DNA from: Nonomuraea coxensis DSM 45129
GTDB taxonomy: Bacteria > Actinomycetota > Actinomycetes > Streptosporangiales > Streptosporangiaceae
DNA: 64,000 nucleotides
Assembly: GCF_019397265.1 (NCBI RefSeq)
Contig: NZ_CP068985.1
Location: forward strand, 8,774,501 to 8,838,500
Reading direction: 5' to 3'
In this document: positions 43,584 to 51,264 of the stretch, in pieces
Numbering within the stretch: the stretch's first letter is position 1
Layout of the letters: the number at the start of each line of letters is the position of its first letter
Notes under the pieces: generated by a model
The model's input: only the letters and a program-made list of their open reading frames with translations
Database searches by the model: none
What the model was told of the DNA's origin: nothing
Program-made: the position numbers and the translations under genes

Positions 43584-43627
43584 CTGGCATGATCTAGCTG
43601 GCCGCTGTCCGTCTTGGTCGATCGGTT

Positions 43628-44095
43628 TCATAAGGGGATCGGGCGGTAACGAAGAGCGGCTTCGACGATCTCCTCCGGGGTGGCGTCTCGCAGTTCTTGC
43701 GGAGGCCAGAAGATCAGGTTGCTGACCTCCGGGTGCGGCACGTTGGCCTCGAGCAGCGCCATGTAGTAGTCGCTCTCCGGGTCGGCTGCCACGATCCGGC
43801 GAACGATTTCTGTCAGTTCTGCCCGGGTGATATCCGGTACCTTCGCCGGGGTCGGGCGGGCGGCGTTCCTGGCGACGTCCTCCAGATCTTCTGACTCCCA
43901 GTACGCGGCGAAATGTCGCGGCTCGTAGCTGTGGCCGGTCTGCTCGTTGAACGTGGCCACAGCCTGGCGCGCCTCCGGCATCCTGCCTTCCTCCATGAGT
44001 CGCGCGATCCGGTCGATCTCAACGCCGATTTGCTCCACGAGTTCCTTGGGCACAGCCGGGGGAAGCAAGTCCAAGCGTAGATCCATGCCGGACAT
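43628..44095 (-). CDS. Orphan colicin/pyocin (E9Imm)-like immunity protein
   Basis: 155 residues from ATG 44095, preceded by AGGAGAGA. Residues 91-155 (RAELTEIVRRIVAADPESDYYMALLEANV, then HPEVSNLIFWP and EEIVEAALRYRPI) match the pattern of DNase-colicin immunity proteins of the Im2/Im7/Im9 type, whose helix-III motif is SDLIYYP. The N-terminal 90 residues are an extra domain of unknown role. In actinomycetes such genes are often named e9imm. No nuclease toxin gene is adjacent. Confidence 0.72.
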   Translation of the reverse strand: MSGMDLRLDLLPPAVPKELVEQIGVEIDRIARLMEEGRMPEARQAVATFNEQTGHSYEPRHFAAYWESEDLEDVARNAARPTPAKVPDITRAELTEIVRRIVAADPESDYYMALLEANVPHPEVSNLIFWPPQELRDATPEEIVEAALRYRPIPL

Positions 44096-44312
44096 TCTCT
44101 CCTGTGAGATACGACGGTTCGCGCCCTGTAGGACGGCACGCCCCAGCGGGGAGCGTCACGATCGGTGCATGCCAGCCGGTTTTCGGCCAGCAAGGACGCC
44201 AGCCCTCGCCCTCCCGCCGGCATCGGGCATGTCCAGTTGATCCCGCCACTGAACTGGTCTGACCTGTCCATGACAGAGGCGGTTGCTGTACGGAGCTGCT
44301 GTACGCCCACGC

Positions 44313-44346
44313 AAAAGGCCCTCTCGGAGGAACCGGGAGGGCCTTT
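44313..44346 (-). terminator. Terminator of tRNA-Thr
   Basis: AAAGGCCCTC and GAGGGCCTTT form a 10-bp stem with a 13-base loop; a run of T follows on the minus strand. It is 9-43 bases beyond the 3' end of the tRNA. The same structure is duplicated at 41037-41070. Confidence 0.8.
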
Positions 44347-44354
44347 GAGCTGGG

Positions 44355-44428
44355 AGCCGCCTTGGGGATTCGAACCCCAGACCCCTTCATTACGAGTGAA
44401 GTGCTCTGGCCGACTGAGCTAAGGCGGC
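44355..44428 (-). tRNA. tRNA-Thr (anticodon CGT)
   Basis: The minus strand folds into a cloverleaf with acceptor stem GCCGCCT/AGGCGGC, D arm TAGCTCAGTCGGCCAGAGCA, anticodon stem-loop CTTCA-CTCGTAA-TGAAG giving anticodon CGT, and T arm GGGGTTCGAATCCCC. It is uninterrupted. CCA is not encoded. Its 3' half is the sequence duplicated at 41 and 39.5 kb, so it is the attachment site of one or more elements. Confidence 0.95.
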
Positions 44429-44519
44429 GGGTGCCGTGTGCAGCGTGAAAAGTCTACAGGAGCCCGGACACTCCTCGCTCCCCCCACAACCGCGCGCCTC
44501 CGGACAGAACGTGCGCCCC

Positions 44520-45359
44520 CTACGAGGGCGCGGGCCCGTCGCCGTACATCGCGTCGTGCTGCTTGCGGGGCGAGCACACGCTGGCCTTCGAGCAGGAGCA
44601 GCGCCGCCCCCCGTCCGCCAGCCGGACCACCACCGAGTCCGACGGCACATTGTGGCCCACCACCGTGCCGGCGCCCTCCGGGGTTTCCACGCTCGTGCCG
44701 ACGCGCGGCGCTGAGGCGCGGAACTCCTGGTAGAGCGGGTGCTCGTACTTGAGGCAGCACATCAGGCGGCCGCAGGCGCCGGCGATGCGGAGCGGGTTGA
44801 CCGGGAGATCCTGGTCCTTGGCCATGCGGACGGAGACCGGTTCGAAGTCCTTGAGGAAGGTGGCGCAGCACAGGTCGCGGCCGCAGGGGCCGATGCCGCC
44901 CTGGAGGCGGGCCTCGTCCCTGGGGCCGATCTGGCGGAGCTCGACCCGGGCGCGCAGGTTGCGGGCCAGGTCGCGGACCAGCGCGCGGAAGTCGACGCGG
45001 TGCGGGGCCGAGAAGTAGACGGTGTAGACGTTGTCCTGGTCGAGGTAGTCGATGCCGACCACCTTCATGGGTAGGCTGTGCCGCTTGATCAGGCGTTTCG
45101 ACACGCTTCTCGCCTCGGCCCTGCGGCGCTTGTTGGTCTCGTCGCGGGTCAGGTGTTCCTCGCCGGCCAGGCCGGCGCAGACCGGCAGGCCGTCGATGTC
45201 CTCGCTGGTGTATTGGGGCGCCCAGACGCACTCCGCCACCTCGGGGCCCGAATCGGTCGGTACGAGCACCTTGTCACCCACCTTCGGGCTGTGCCCGCCG
45301 GGGTCGAGGTAGTAGAGCCTCCCGTAGCGGGTGAAGCTCACGGCCATGATCATTCCCAT
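44520..45359 (-). CDS. ricT: PSP1-domain protein, RicT/YaaT-like
   Basis: 279 residues. The PSP1 C-terminal domain is clear: GIDYLDQDNVYTVYFSAPHRVDFRALVRDLARNLRARVELRQIGPRDEARLQGGIGPCGRDLCCATFLKDF, then AGACGRLMCCLKYEHPLY. The conserved Cys pairs (CGRDLCC, CGRLMCC) bind iron-sulfur in B. subtilis RicT (YaaT), which acts with RicA and RicF in mRNA maturation and development. In actinobacteria the gene lies next to holB and tmk. Here the FtsX/sigma cassette is between ricT and holB. Confidence 0.9.
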   Translation of the reverse strand: MGMIMAVSFTRYGRLYYLDPGGHSPKVGDKVLVPTDSGPEVAECVWAPQYTSEDIDGLPVCAGLAGEEHLTRDETNKRRRAEARSVSKRLIKRHSLPMKVVGIDYLDQDNVYTVYFSAPHRVDFRALVRDLARNLRARVELRQIGPRDEARLQGGIGPCGRDLCCATFLKDFEPVSVRMAKDQDLPVNPLRIAGACGRLMCCLKYEHPLYQEFRASAPRVGTSVETPEGAGTVVGHNVPSDSVVVRLADGGRRCSCSKASVCSPRKQHDAMYGDGPAPS

Positions 45360-45452
45360 GGGCTCGCGCTCGCCTCCTGACGCCTAGGTCTTTCCGGCCT
45401 TCCTGCCCACATTACGTGGGCAGGTAAGCGGAAAGTCAGGGGGCGGTAGTGA

Positions 45453-45908
45453 TCAGCTGCCGGGCGAGCACACCTTGTCCTCCGGCGGGCGCACCCCGTA
45501 ACGGCTGAGGGCGAGCAGCGTGTCCTTCTGGCAGGGGACGTAGAAGACGCCGGCCACGCCGGGCTGACGTCTCAGCGTCGCGACCGGCGTCGCCCAGTCG
45601 TTCCCCTGCTTCAGGAGCACTCTGAACGATTCCGGCATGTCCGACACCTTGGTGGCCTTCAGCAAGGTCTGGTTCGAGGCGAACTCGCGGCTGAAGTCGT
45701 CGTACGCCGCCCGCTGATCCTCGAACGTGTACGACTGCACCTCGGGCATGCCCCCGATCAGCTCCCCGATGGCGACCTTCTGGGCACTCGTCGCCGCCTT
45801 TCCCTCCTTGACGATCACGGACCCGTCAGGCTTGCGCTCGGCCGCCAAGGCCGACATGACCGTCATCATGTGCTCGACCAGCGCTCTCGTGGTCAAGGAG
45901 CTGTTCAT
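45453..45908 (-). CDS. Stand-alone FtsX-extracellular-domain-like protein
   Basis: 151 residues from ATG 45908, overlapping the sigma-factor stop (ATGA). MPEVQSYTFEDQRAAYDDFSREFASNQTLLKATKVSDMPESFRVLLK is the extracellular domain of FtsX, whose role in the full protein is to activate cell-wall hydrolases. There are no membrane helices, and no clear signal peptide (starts MNSSLTTRALVEHMMTVMSAL). It resembles the second half of the two-domain protein at 46339-47246. In this operon it might act as a regulator of the short sigma factor; that is inference. Confidence 0.75.
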   Translation of the reverse strand: MNSSLTTRALVEHMMTVMSALAAERKPDGSVIVKEGKAATSAQKVAIGELIGGMPEVQSYTFEDQRAAYDDFSREFASNQTLLKATKVSDMPESFRVLLKQGNDWATPVATLRRQPGVAGVFYVPCQKDTLLALSRYGVRPPEDKVCSPGS

Positions 45909-46297
45909 GCGTCCTCCCCGAGTGCCCTGGCGAGGGCGGCCAGCCCTCGCGCGATCGTGGACCTCACCGTGCTCGCGCCCACCCCCATGGTGTCGGCGAT
46001 CTCCTGGTCGGCGAGGTCGAAGTAGTAGCGCAGGGTCAGCGCCTCGCGCTGCCTGCGGGGGAGCTCGCGCACCGCCGACCGGACGTACGCCAGCGCCTTG
46101 TCGGCGTCACGCAGCCGCCCCCGGCCGGCGTGGGTGCGGGTGAACGCCTCCTGGACGACGTCCTCGGCGGTCGCCCGGTCGCCCACCATGATGAGGGCCA
46201 GCCGGACGAGGCCCACGTGGTGCTCGGCGAAGATCGACGCCACGTCGACCCGCTGCCGCGCCAGGGCCTCTTGTTGGGTGAGTAGTTCGACTTCCAC
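45905..46297 (-). CDS. Short ECF sigma factor with apparent internal deletion
   Basis: 130 residues; SigE-like ECF sigma factors are about 160-180. Region 2 (ASIFAEHHVGLVRLALIMVGDRATAEDVVQEAFTRTHAGRGRL) is followed directly by region 4 (RELPRRQREALTLRYYFDLADQEIADTMGVGASTVRSTIARGLAALARAL). The end of region 2 and the whole linker that normally follow YVRSAV are absent; the junction lies at residue 76/77 (about 46069) and stays in frame. It may be an atypical minimal sigma factor, a dominant-negative competitor, or a mutant. It overlaps the FtsX-ECD gene by ATGA. Confidence 0.85.
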   Translation of the reverse strand: MEVELLTQQEALARQRVDVASIFAEHHVGLVRLALIMVGDRATAEDVVQEAFTRTHAGRGRLRDADKALAYVRSAVRELPRRQREALTLRYYFDLADQEIADTMGVGASTVRSTIARGLAALARALGEDA

Positions 46298-46338
46298 GTA
46301 TCAGAGACGCCCGGCGGGCCCGTCTGCTGCTCGGGAGG

Positions 46339-47246
46339 TCAGCCGGTTCCGGGCGTGCAGGCGTCGGGAGAACCGTCCACGGCGAGAGCGCTGTAGTCCA
46401 GGAGGCCGTACTCCCTCGCCAGCTTGCCGACCGTCTCGGAGCACCTGGTGTTGGACGCCCAGCTGACTCCCGGCATCCGCGCCATCCGGTTGGTCACGGT
46501 GTTCCAGTCGGCATCGGGCCGCAAGTCAGTAGGTACGACTCCGGCATGTCCGTCATCCTGATGGCGGAGAGCATGGCGTCGTTGCCGGCCAAGTCGTCCT
46601 TGAAGTTCTCGTACGCGGTGCGCTGATCCTCGAACACGTACGACAGGACCGCGGGATCCTTCGCGAGCGCCGTCGCCATGGCGGCCCGCTCCCGGGCCGT
46701 CGCCGCCTTCTGGTTCGCCTTGCCCCTGCCCTTGGCGCACGAAACCATGGGCGAGCCGGCGGCGCACAGGACGATGTTCCCGTCCCAGTCGGGCGTCAAC
46801 CGGGACAGCGCATCCCGCTGCCAGTCGGCCGCGTCCACGACCGAGGACACGCCCGGTCGCCCACGGACGGCCCGCGTCACGCTGTCCCGGTCGACGCCCT
46901 CCTTCACCCGGAGGACGAACGTCTCGGACAGGTCCTTCGCCGTGACCTGCCGCAGCAGGGGCTTGTTCGCGGCGAAGTCGCGCCGGAAGCTCGCATACAT
47001 GCCGGCCCGATCGACGAACCGCACCTCCTCCACCTCCGGCATGCCCTCCAGCAGCGTGCGAACCGCCCGCTTCTCCGCGCCCGTGGCCGTGCGCTTCCTG
47101 CAGTCGAGCAAGGACGGGGAGGAGCACATGAAGACGCGGATCTCCCACTCGGCGTCGCCGGCAGCGGCGGCGGCCGGGGAGCTCACCGCGACAACCGCCG
47201 ACGCCACCAGAGCGACACCCAGCAACCCTCGCAACACCGCACGCAT
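46339..47246 (-). pseudogene. Secreted protein with two FtsX-extracellular-domain repeats, frameshifted
   Basis: A Sec signal (MRAVLRGLLGVALVASAVVAVSSPAAAAAG) is followed by two FtsX-ECD units: MPEVEEVRFVDRAGMYASFRRDFAANKPLL...SETFVLRV and DPAVLSYVFEDQRTAYENFKDDLAGNDAML...DMPESY. After MPESY the frame breaks at 46515-46535; the expected continuation LRPDADWNTVTNRMARMPGV...CTPGTG is in the next frame ending at 46339. One base appears missing between the Tyr and Leu codons. It may be a genuine inactivation or an assembly error. Cys residues occur in both halves. It lies upstream of and cotranscribed with the sigma gene. Confidence 0.75.
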
Positions 47247-47279
47247 GAGCCCAGCCCTCCAGAAAAGGATGTGACGCGA

Positions 47280-48449
47280 TCAGCGCAGCGCCAGCATCAT
47301 CGCCTCGACCGCGATCTGCGGGTTGACGTTCGCCGCCAGCCGCTCACGACATTGCATGATCGCATCGATCCTGCGCAATGTCTCCTCGGGCGTGGACTTC
47401 TTCGCGAGCTGGTCGAGATCGAAGCGCAGGTCGTCGTTGGCCAGCTCGACGCCCGCGCCGAACTGCACGGCGAGCACGTCGCGGTAGAACGACACCAGCT
47501 CCAGCAGCGCGGCGTCCAGCGAGTCGCGCTTGATCCGGGTCGCCCGCGACTTCTGCCGGTCCTCCAGCTCCTTCAGCGCGCCGGCGCCGCCCCGTACGAG
47601 GCCGCGGTTGAGCCCCTTGCCCGTGGAGCCCTCGCCGTAGATCCTGCGCAGCTCGGCGGTCTCGTTGTCGTTGAGCGCGGCCGTCGCGGCGGCGGCCTCC
47701 TCCTCGGCGGTCTTCACCAGGCGCTCGGCGGCCGAGACGCACTCCCCCACCCCGGTGAGCGAGCGTGGGATGCCCAGCACGGCCTCGCGCCGCTGCCGGG
47801 CAGCGTCGTCCAGGGCGAGCGCCCGCGCCCGGCTGATGTGCCCCTGAGCGGCGCGGGCGGCGAACGCGGCCGTCTCCCACGGCACCCCGTCACGGGTGGA
47901 GAGCACCCGGGCGACCGCCTCCGTGCCGGGCGTCGTGAGCGTCACGAGGCGGCAGCGGGACCGGATGGTGATCATCAGGTCGTCGGGGGCGGGCGAGCAG
48001 AGCAGCCACACCGTACGGGGCGGCGGCTCCTCGATGGCCTTGAGCAGCGCGTTCGCGGCCGACTCGGTGGCCCGGTCGGCGTCCTCGAACAGGATGACCC
48101 GCCACCGGCCCTGCGTCGGCGCCCCGGCCGCGCGCAGGATGAGCTCGCGGGTCTGCTTGACGCTGTAGGACAGCCCCTCGGGACGTACGGCCTCCAGGTC
48201 GGGGTGGGAGCCGATGAGCACCTGGTGGCACTGGTCGCAGTGGCCGCAGCCGGCGTCGGGGCAGAGCAGCGCGGCGGCGAAGGCGCGGGCGGCGTCCTCG
48301 CGGCCGGCGCCGGGAGGGCCGGTGAACAGCCAGGCGTGCGTCATGCCCGCGCCGCGCCCGCCCGCGACGACCTCCCCGGCCGCCGTCGCGGCCCGCGACA
48401 GCACCGCGACGGCCTGGTCCTGGCCCACGAGGTCATCGAAGACGGTCAC
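47280..48449 (-). CDS. holB: DNA polymerase III subunit delta'
   Basis: 389 residues. Clamp-loader subunit: the AAA domain has GPPGAGREDAARAFAAALL in place of a full Walker A, CPDAGCGHCDQC zinc module with four Cys, LFEDADRATESAANALLKAIEEPPPRTVW (the delta' Walker B-like region), and SRCRLVTL. Loads the beta clamp during replication. It ends 9 nt from the tmk gene, which is upstream on the same strand. Confidence 0.94.
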   Translation of the reverse strand: MTVFDDLVGQDQAVAVLSRAATAAGEVVAGGRGAGMTHAWLFTGPPGAGREDAARAFAAALLCPDAGCGHCDQCHQVLIGSHPDLEAVRPEGLSYSVKQTRELILRAAGAPTQGRWRVILFEDADRATESAANALLKAIEEPPPRTVWLLCSPAPDDLMITIRSRCRLVTLTTPGTEAVARVLSTRDGVPWETAAFAARAAQGHISRARALALDDAARQRREAVLGIPRSLTGVGECVSAAERLVKTAEEEAAAATAALNDNETAELRRIYGEGSTGKGLNRGLVRGGAGALKELEDRQKSRATRIKRDSLDAALLELVSFYRDVLAVQFGAGVELANDDLRFDLDQLAKKSTPEETLRRIDAIMQCRERLAANVNPQIAVEAMMLALR

Positions 48450-48458
48450 GAGGCAAGG

Positions 48459-50495
48459 TTAGTCGCGGATGGCGGGCATCGTGCCGGTGATGTCCTCGGA
48501 CTCCCGGGGCACCGGGTCGGGCAGGAGCTCGTGGATGCGGTCCTGGATCTGGCGGGTGATCTCGTCCATCGGCTGGGTGCCGTCGACGACGAGGTAGCGC
48601 TCGGGCGCGGCGGCGGCGAGCTTGCGGAACTCCTTGCGCACCCGCTCGTGGAACTCCAGCGGCTCGGCCTCGATGCGGTCGACCGCGCCGCCGAGCCGGG
48701 TCAGGCCCACCTCGGGCGGGGTGTCGATGAGCACGGTCAGGTGCGGCACGAGGCCGCCGGTCGCCCAGGCGTTGATCTTGGAGACGTCGTCGGGCGCGAG
48801 GGCCCGCCCGGCCCCCTGGTAGGCCAGCGACGAGTCGACGTAGCGGTCGGTGATCACCAGCGAGCCCCGGTGGAGCGCGGGGCGGATCACCTTCTCCACA
48901 TGCTCGGCCCGGTCGGCGGCGTAGAGCAGCGCCTCCGCCCGCGCCGACAGCCCCTTCTCGGCCGCGTCGAGCAGGATGGCGCGCAGCCGCATGCCGACCT
49001 TGGTGGAGCCGGGCTCGCGCGTCTGCACGACGTCGTAGCCCTGGTCGCGCAGCCAGATCCCGATCGTACGGGACTGGGTGGTCTTGCCCGATCCCTCGCC
49101 GCCCTCGAAGGCCACGAACAGCCCCGGCACCTGCTCGGACCCCTCGGCGGGGAACCGGTCGCCCCGCACGGCGGCGATGAGGTCGGCCGCCAGCGGCACG
49201 CCCTTGCGGTCGTCCATGTGGCGCAGCGCGAGCAGGCCGACGGTCATGGCGAGCACACCGCCGATCACCATCACGAGGCTCGTGCCGTCGAAGCGGTAGC
49301 CGACCGCGCCGAGCGCCAGCTCGTGCTCGCCGAACAGCGCCGCGAGCGGGCTCGCCGCGGCCACCACGAGCAGCAGCGTCACCCGCGCCGTGGACTGCAG
49401 GAACGCGAACGTCCGGCCGCGCAGCCCGTCCTCGACCTCCAGCCCGATGAGCGTGTAGCCGATGATCCAGGCGATGCCCGCGCACCCGCCGAGCAGCACG
49501 GTCAGCATGACCACGATGACGAGGTTGTGCACCAGCGCGATCGCCACCAGCACCAGCCCGGCGACCGTGATGGAGAGCCCGAACAGCCGCCGCCGCGACA
49601 GCTCGCGCAGCAGCCGCAGCCCGAAGAAGATGCCGAGCGCCATGCCGACGAAGACCGCCCCGAACACCACGCCGTAGGCCGCGTCGCCGCCGCCGAGCGT
49701 GCCGACGTAGATCTTGGCCACGCCCACCACGGCCCCGCCCGCGGCGAACGCCCCCAGCATGCCGATGATCAGCCCGCGGACCAGCCGGTCGCGGCCGACG
49801 AAGCGCCAGCCCTCCACGATCTGCTTGAGCATGGAGGGCGTGGAGACCCCGCCGTCACGCTTGGGGATGTCGCGCAACGTGAAGATCAGGAACGCCGACA
49901 CCAGGTAGGCGCAGGCGTTGACGATCAGCGCGAGGTCGGGCCCGCTCAGGGCCGGCGCGACCCCTGCGACCAGGTCGCCCGCCACCGACAGCGCCGCGAA
50001 CAACATGGCCGCGACCGGCGCGGTGCCGTAGGTGACCAGCAGGTTGAGCCGGTTGGCCGCCTCCAGCTCCGCCTTCGGCACCAGGTTGGGCACGGTGGCG
50101 TCCTTGGCCGGCACCCAGAAGAGGTTGACGCACTCGACGAGGACGGTCGCGATGATGATCCACTGGTAGCTGCCGACCAGCGGGATCGACAGCACCACGG
50201 CGAAGCGGGCGAGGTCGGCCGCGACCATGGTCAGCCGCCGGTCGAACCGGTCTGCGAACACGCCCGCCAGCGGCCCGAGCAGCACGGCGGGCAGCATCTT
50301 GGCGATGAAGACACCGCCGACGGCCAGCGACTGCACGCGGTAGTCGTCGCCGCTGGTGAGGTGGGCGGCCAGGGCGGTCAGCGCGAGGAGGTTGAGCCAG
50401 TCGCCCAGACTGCACACCGACATGGCCGTCCAGAGCCGTCGGAACGGCGCGTTGGCCAGCACGTGAGCGCGGGGGCGTCGGCCAGGTGCAGTCAT
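48459..50495 (-). CDS. tmk: MFS transporter fused to thymidylate kinase
   Basis: 678 residues. Residues 1-445 form a major-facilitator membrane protein of about 12 helices (LGDWLNLLALTALAAHL, LAGVFADRFDRRLTMVAADL, SITVAGLVLVAIAL). Residues ~465-665 are thymidylate kinase, with FVAFEGGEGSGKTTQS (P-loop), TREPGST, ITDRYVDSSLAYQGAGR (DR-x lid) and a C-terminal RKLAAAAPERYLVVDG segment. Thymidylate kinase makes dTDP from dTMP. The fusion is known in several actinobacterial tmk genes; what the MFS half transports is not known. Confidence 0.93.
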   Translation of the reverse strand: MTAPGRRPRAHVLANAPFRRLWTAMSVCSLGDWLNLLALTALAAHLTSGDDYRVQSLAVGGVFIAKMLPAVLLGPLAGVFADRFDRRLTMVAADLARFAVVLSIPLVGSYQWIIIATVLVECVNLFWVPAKDATVPNLVPKAELEAANRLNLLVTYGTAPVAAMLFAALSVAGDLVAGVAPALSGPDLALIVNACAYLVSAFLIFTLRDIPKRDGGVSTPSMLKQIVEGWRFVGRDRLVRGLIIGMLGAFAAGGAVVGVAKIYVGTLGGGDAAYGVVFGAVFVGMALGIFFGLRLLRELSRRRLFGLSITVAGLVLVAIALVHNLVIVVMLTVLLGGCAGIAWIIGYTLIGLEVEDGLRGRTFAFLQSTARVTLLLVVAAASPLAALFGEHELALGAVGYRFDGTSLVMVIGGVLAMTVGLLALRHMDDRKGVPLAADLIAAVRGDRFPAEGSEQVPGLFVAFEGGEGSGKTTQSRTIGIWLRDQGYDVVQTREPGSTKVGMRLRAILLDAAEKGLSARAEALLYAADRAEHVEKVIRPALHRGSLVITDRYVDSSLAYQGAGRALAPDDVSKINAWATGGLVPHLTVLIDTPPEVGLTRLGGAVDRIEAEPLEFHERVRKEFRKLAAAAPERYLVVDGTQPMDEITRQIQDRIHELLPDPVPRESEDITGTMPAIRD

Positions 50496-50633
50496 CTTCT
50501 CAGCGTATCCAGGTGTGGGCCAGGGGCGGATGGACTGGCGACCGGCGGGATGGGCCCGGCGGCTCGCCGAGAGTATTACGCCCGGGCACCGGGGCGCAGG
50601 CCACCCATCGCGAACGGGTCTGCGAGAACGACG

Positions 50634-51191
50634 TCAATGGACAACTCCGGCCCCATATCGAGCTTCTTCCACCACTGGCAACCACTCCGCGTGGATATCG
50701 GGTGGTAGATCCAATTCGTTCCACAGGTCGGCCAGCAGCACGCCGTCGACGTGATCGCGCACCTCCTGCGCCGTGCCCTCGCGCAGCAACAGCGCGTACG
50801 CCGCCCGCCGCTCCCCCCGGTCGGCCAAGTCGTAGTCGCGCCCGCGCAGCCTGGCCACGCCGAGCGCCACCGCCACCGGCAGCCGCCCCAGCCTGCTGGG
50901 CACGTGGAAGCTGCGCCCGTCGCCGGTCTCCCGCGCGGCGAACTCCACCTTCGGCTCCAGCACCAGCCGGAACCCCGCCGCGTCGAGGATGCGGCCCGCG
51001 GTCTCCAGCGTCGGCGACTTCCTGCCGTGCTCGTAGGCCGACAGCGTCGTCCTGGACGTGCCGCTCAGCCCGGCCAGCGCCGACTGGTTCATGCTCGCCG
51101 CCTGCCTGGCCTGCCGGAACAGCAGCCCGCCGCGCTCGGCCCAGGCCGCGACGTCGGCGGCAAGCGCCGCCTCCATCGCCGAGGACACCAT
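50634..51191 (-). CDS. XRE-family DNA-binding regulator
   Basis: 185 residues. Start ATG 51191 follows GAGGGG by five bases. HTH_3 motif: LLFRQARQAASMNQSALAGLSGTSRTTLSAYEHGRKSPTLETAGRILDAAGFRL. A C-terminal domain (LADLWNELDLPPDIHAEWLPVVEEARYG) resembles those of regulators coupled to toxin or nuclease genes, but no partner gene is adjacent. A perfect 16-bp palindrome overlaps its presumed promoter, so autoregulation is likely. Confidence 0.85.
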   Translation of the reverse strand: MVSSAMEAALAADVAAWAERGGLLFRQARQAASMNQSALAGLSGTSRTTLSAYEHGRKSPTLETAGRILDAAGFRLVLEPKVEFAARETGDGRSFHVPSRLGRLPVAVALGVARLRGRDYDLADRGERRAAYALLLREGTAQEVRDHVDGVLLADLWNELDLPPDIHAEWLPVVEEARYGAGVVH

Positions 51192-51207
51192 GCTCACCCC
51201 TCTTCTT

Positions 51208-51223
51208 GTATCCGTACGGATAC
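51208..51223. promoter_or_regulatory. Perfect 16-bp palindrome upstream of the XRE regulator
   Basis: GTATCCGTACGGATAC is its own reverse complement. It lies 17 bp before the XRE start. An XRE protein with a single HTH would bind such a site as a dimer. The site is also 42 bp upstream of the metallophosphoesterase stop on the same strand, so it does not regulate that gene. Confidence 0.7.
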
Positions 51224-51264
51224 TACGGCATGATGGCCTCTCGTGACCACCCGATTACCTTACG

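Noticed and set aside
47271..50708. 1145-codon plus-strand frame opposite holB and tmk
   Set aside because: A shadow frame rich in Arg, His, Gln and Asp; the opposite strand has clear DNA polymerase delta' and Tmk motifs.
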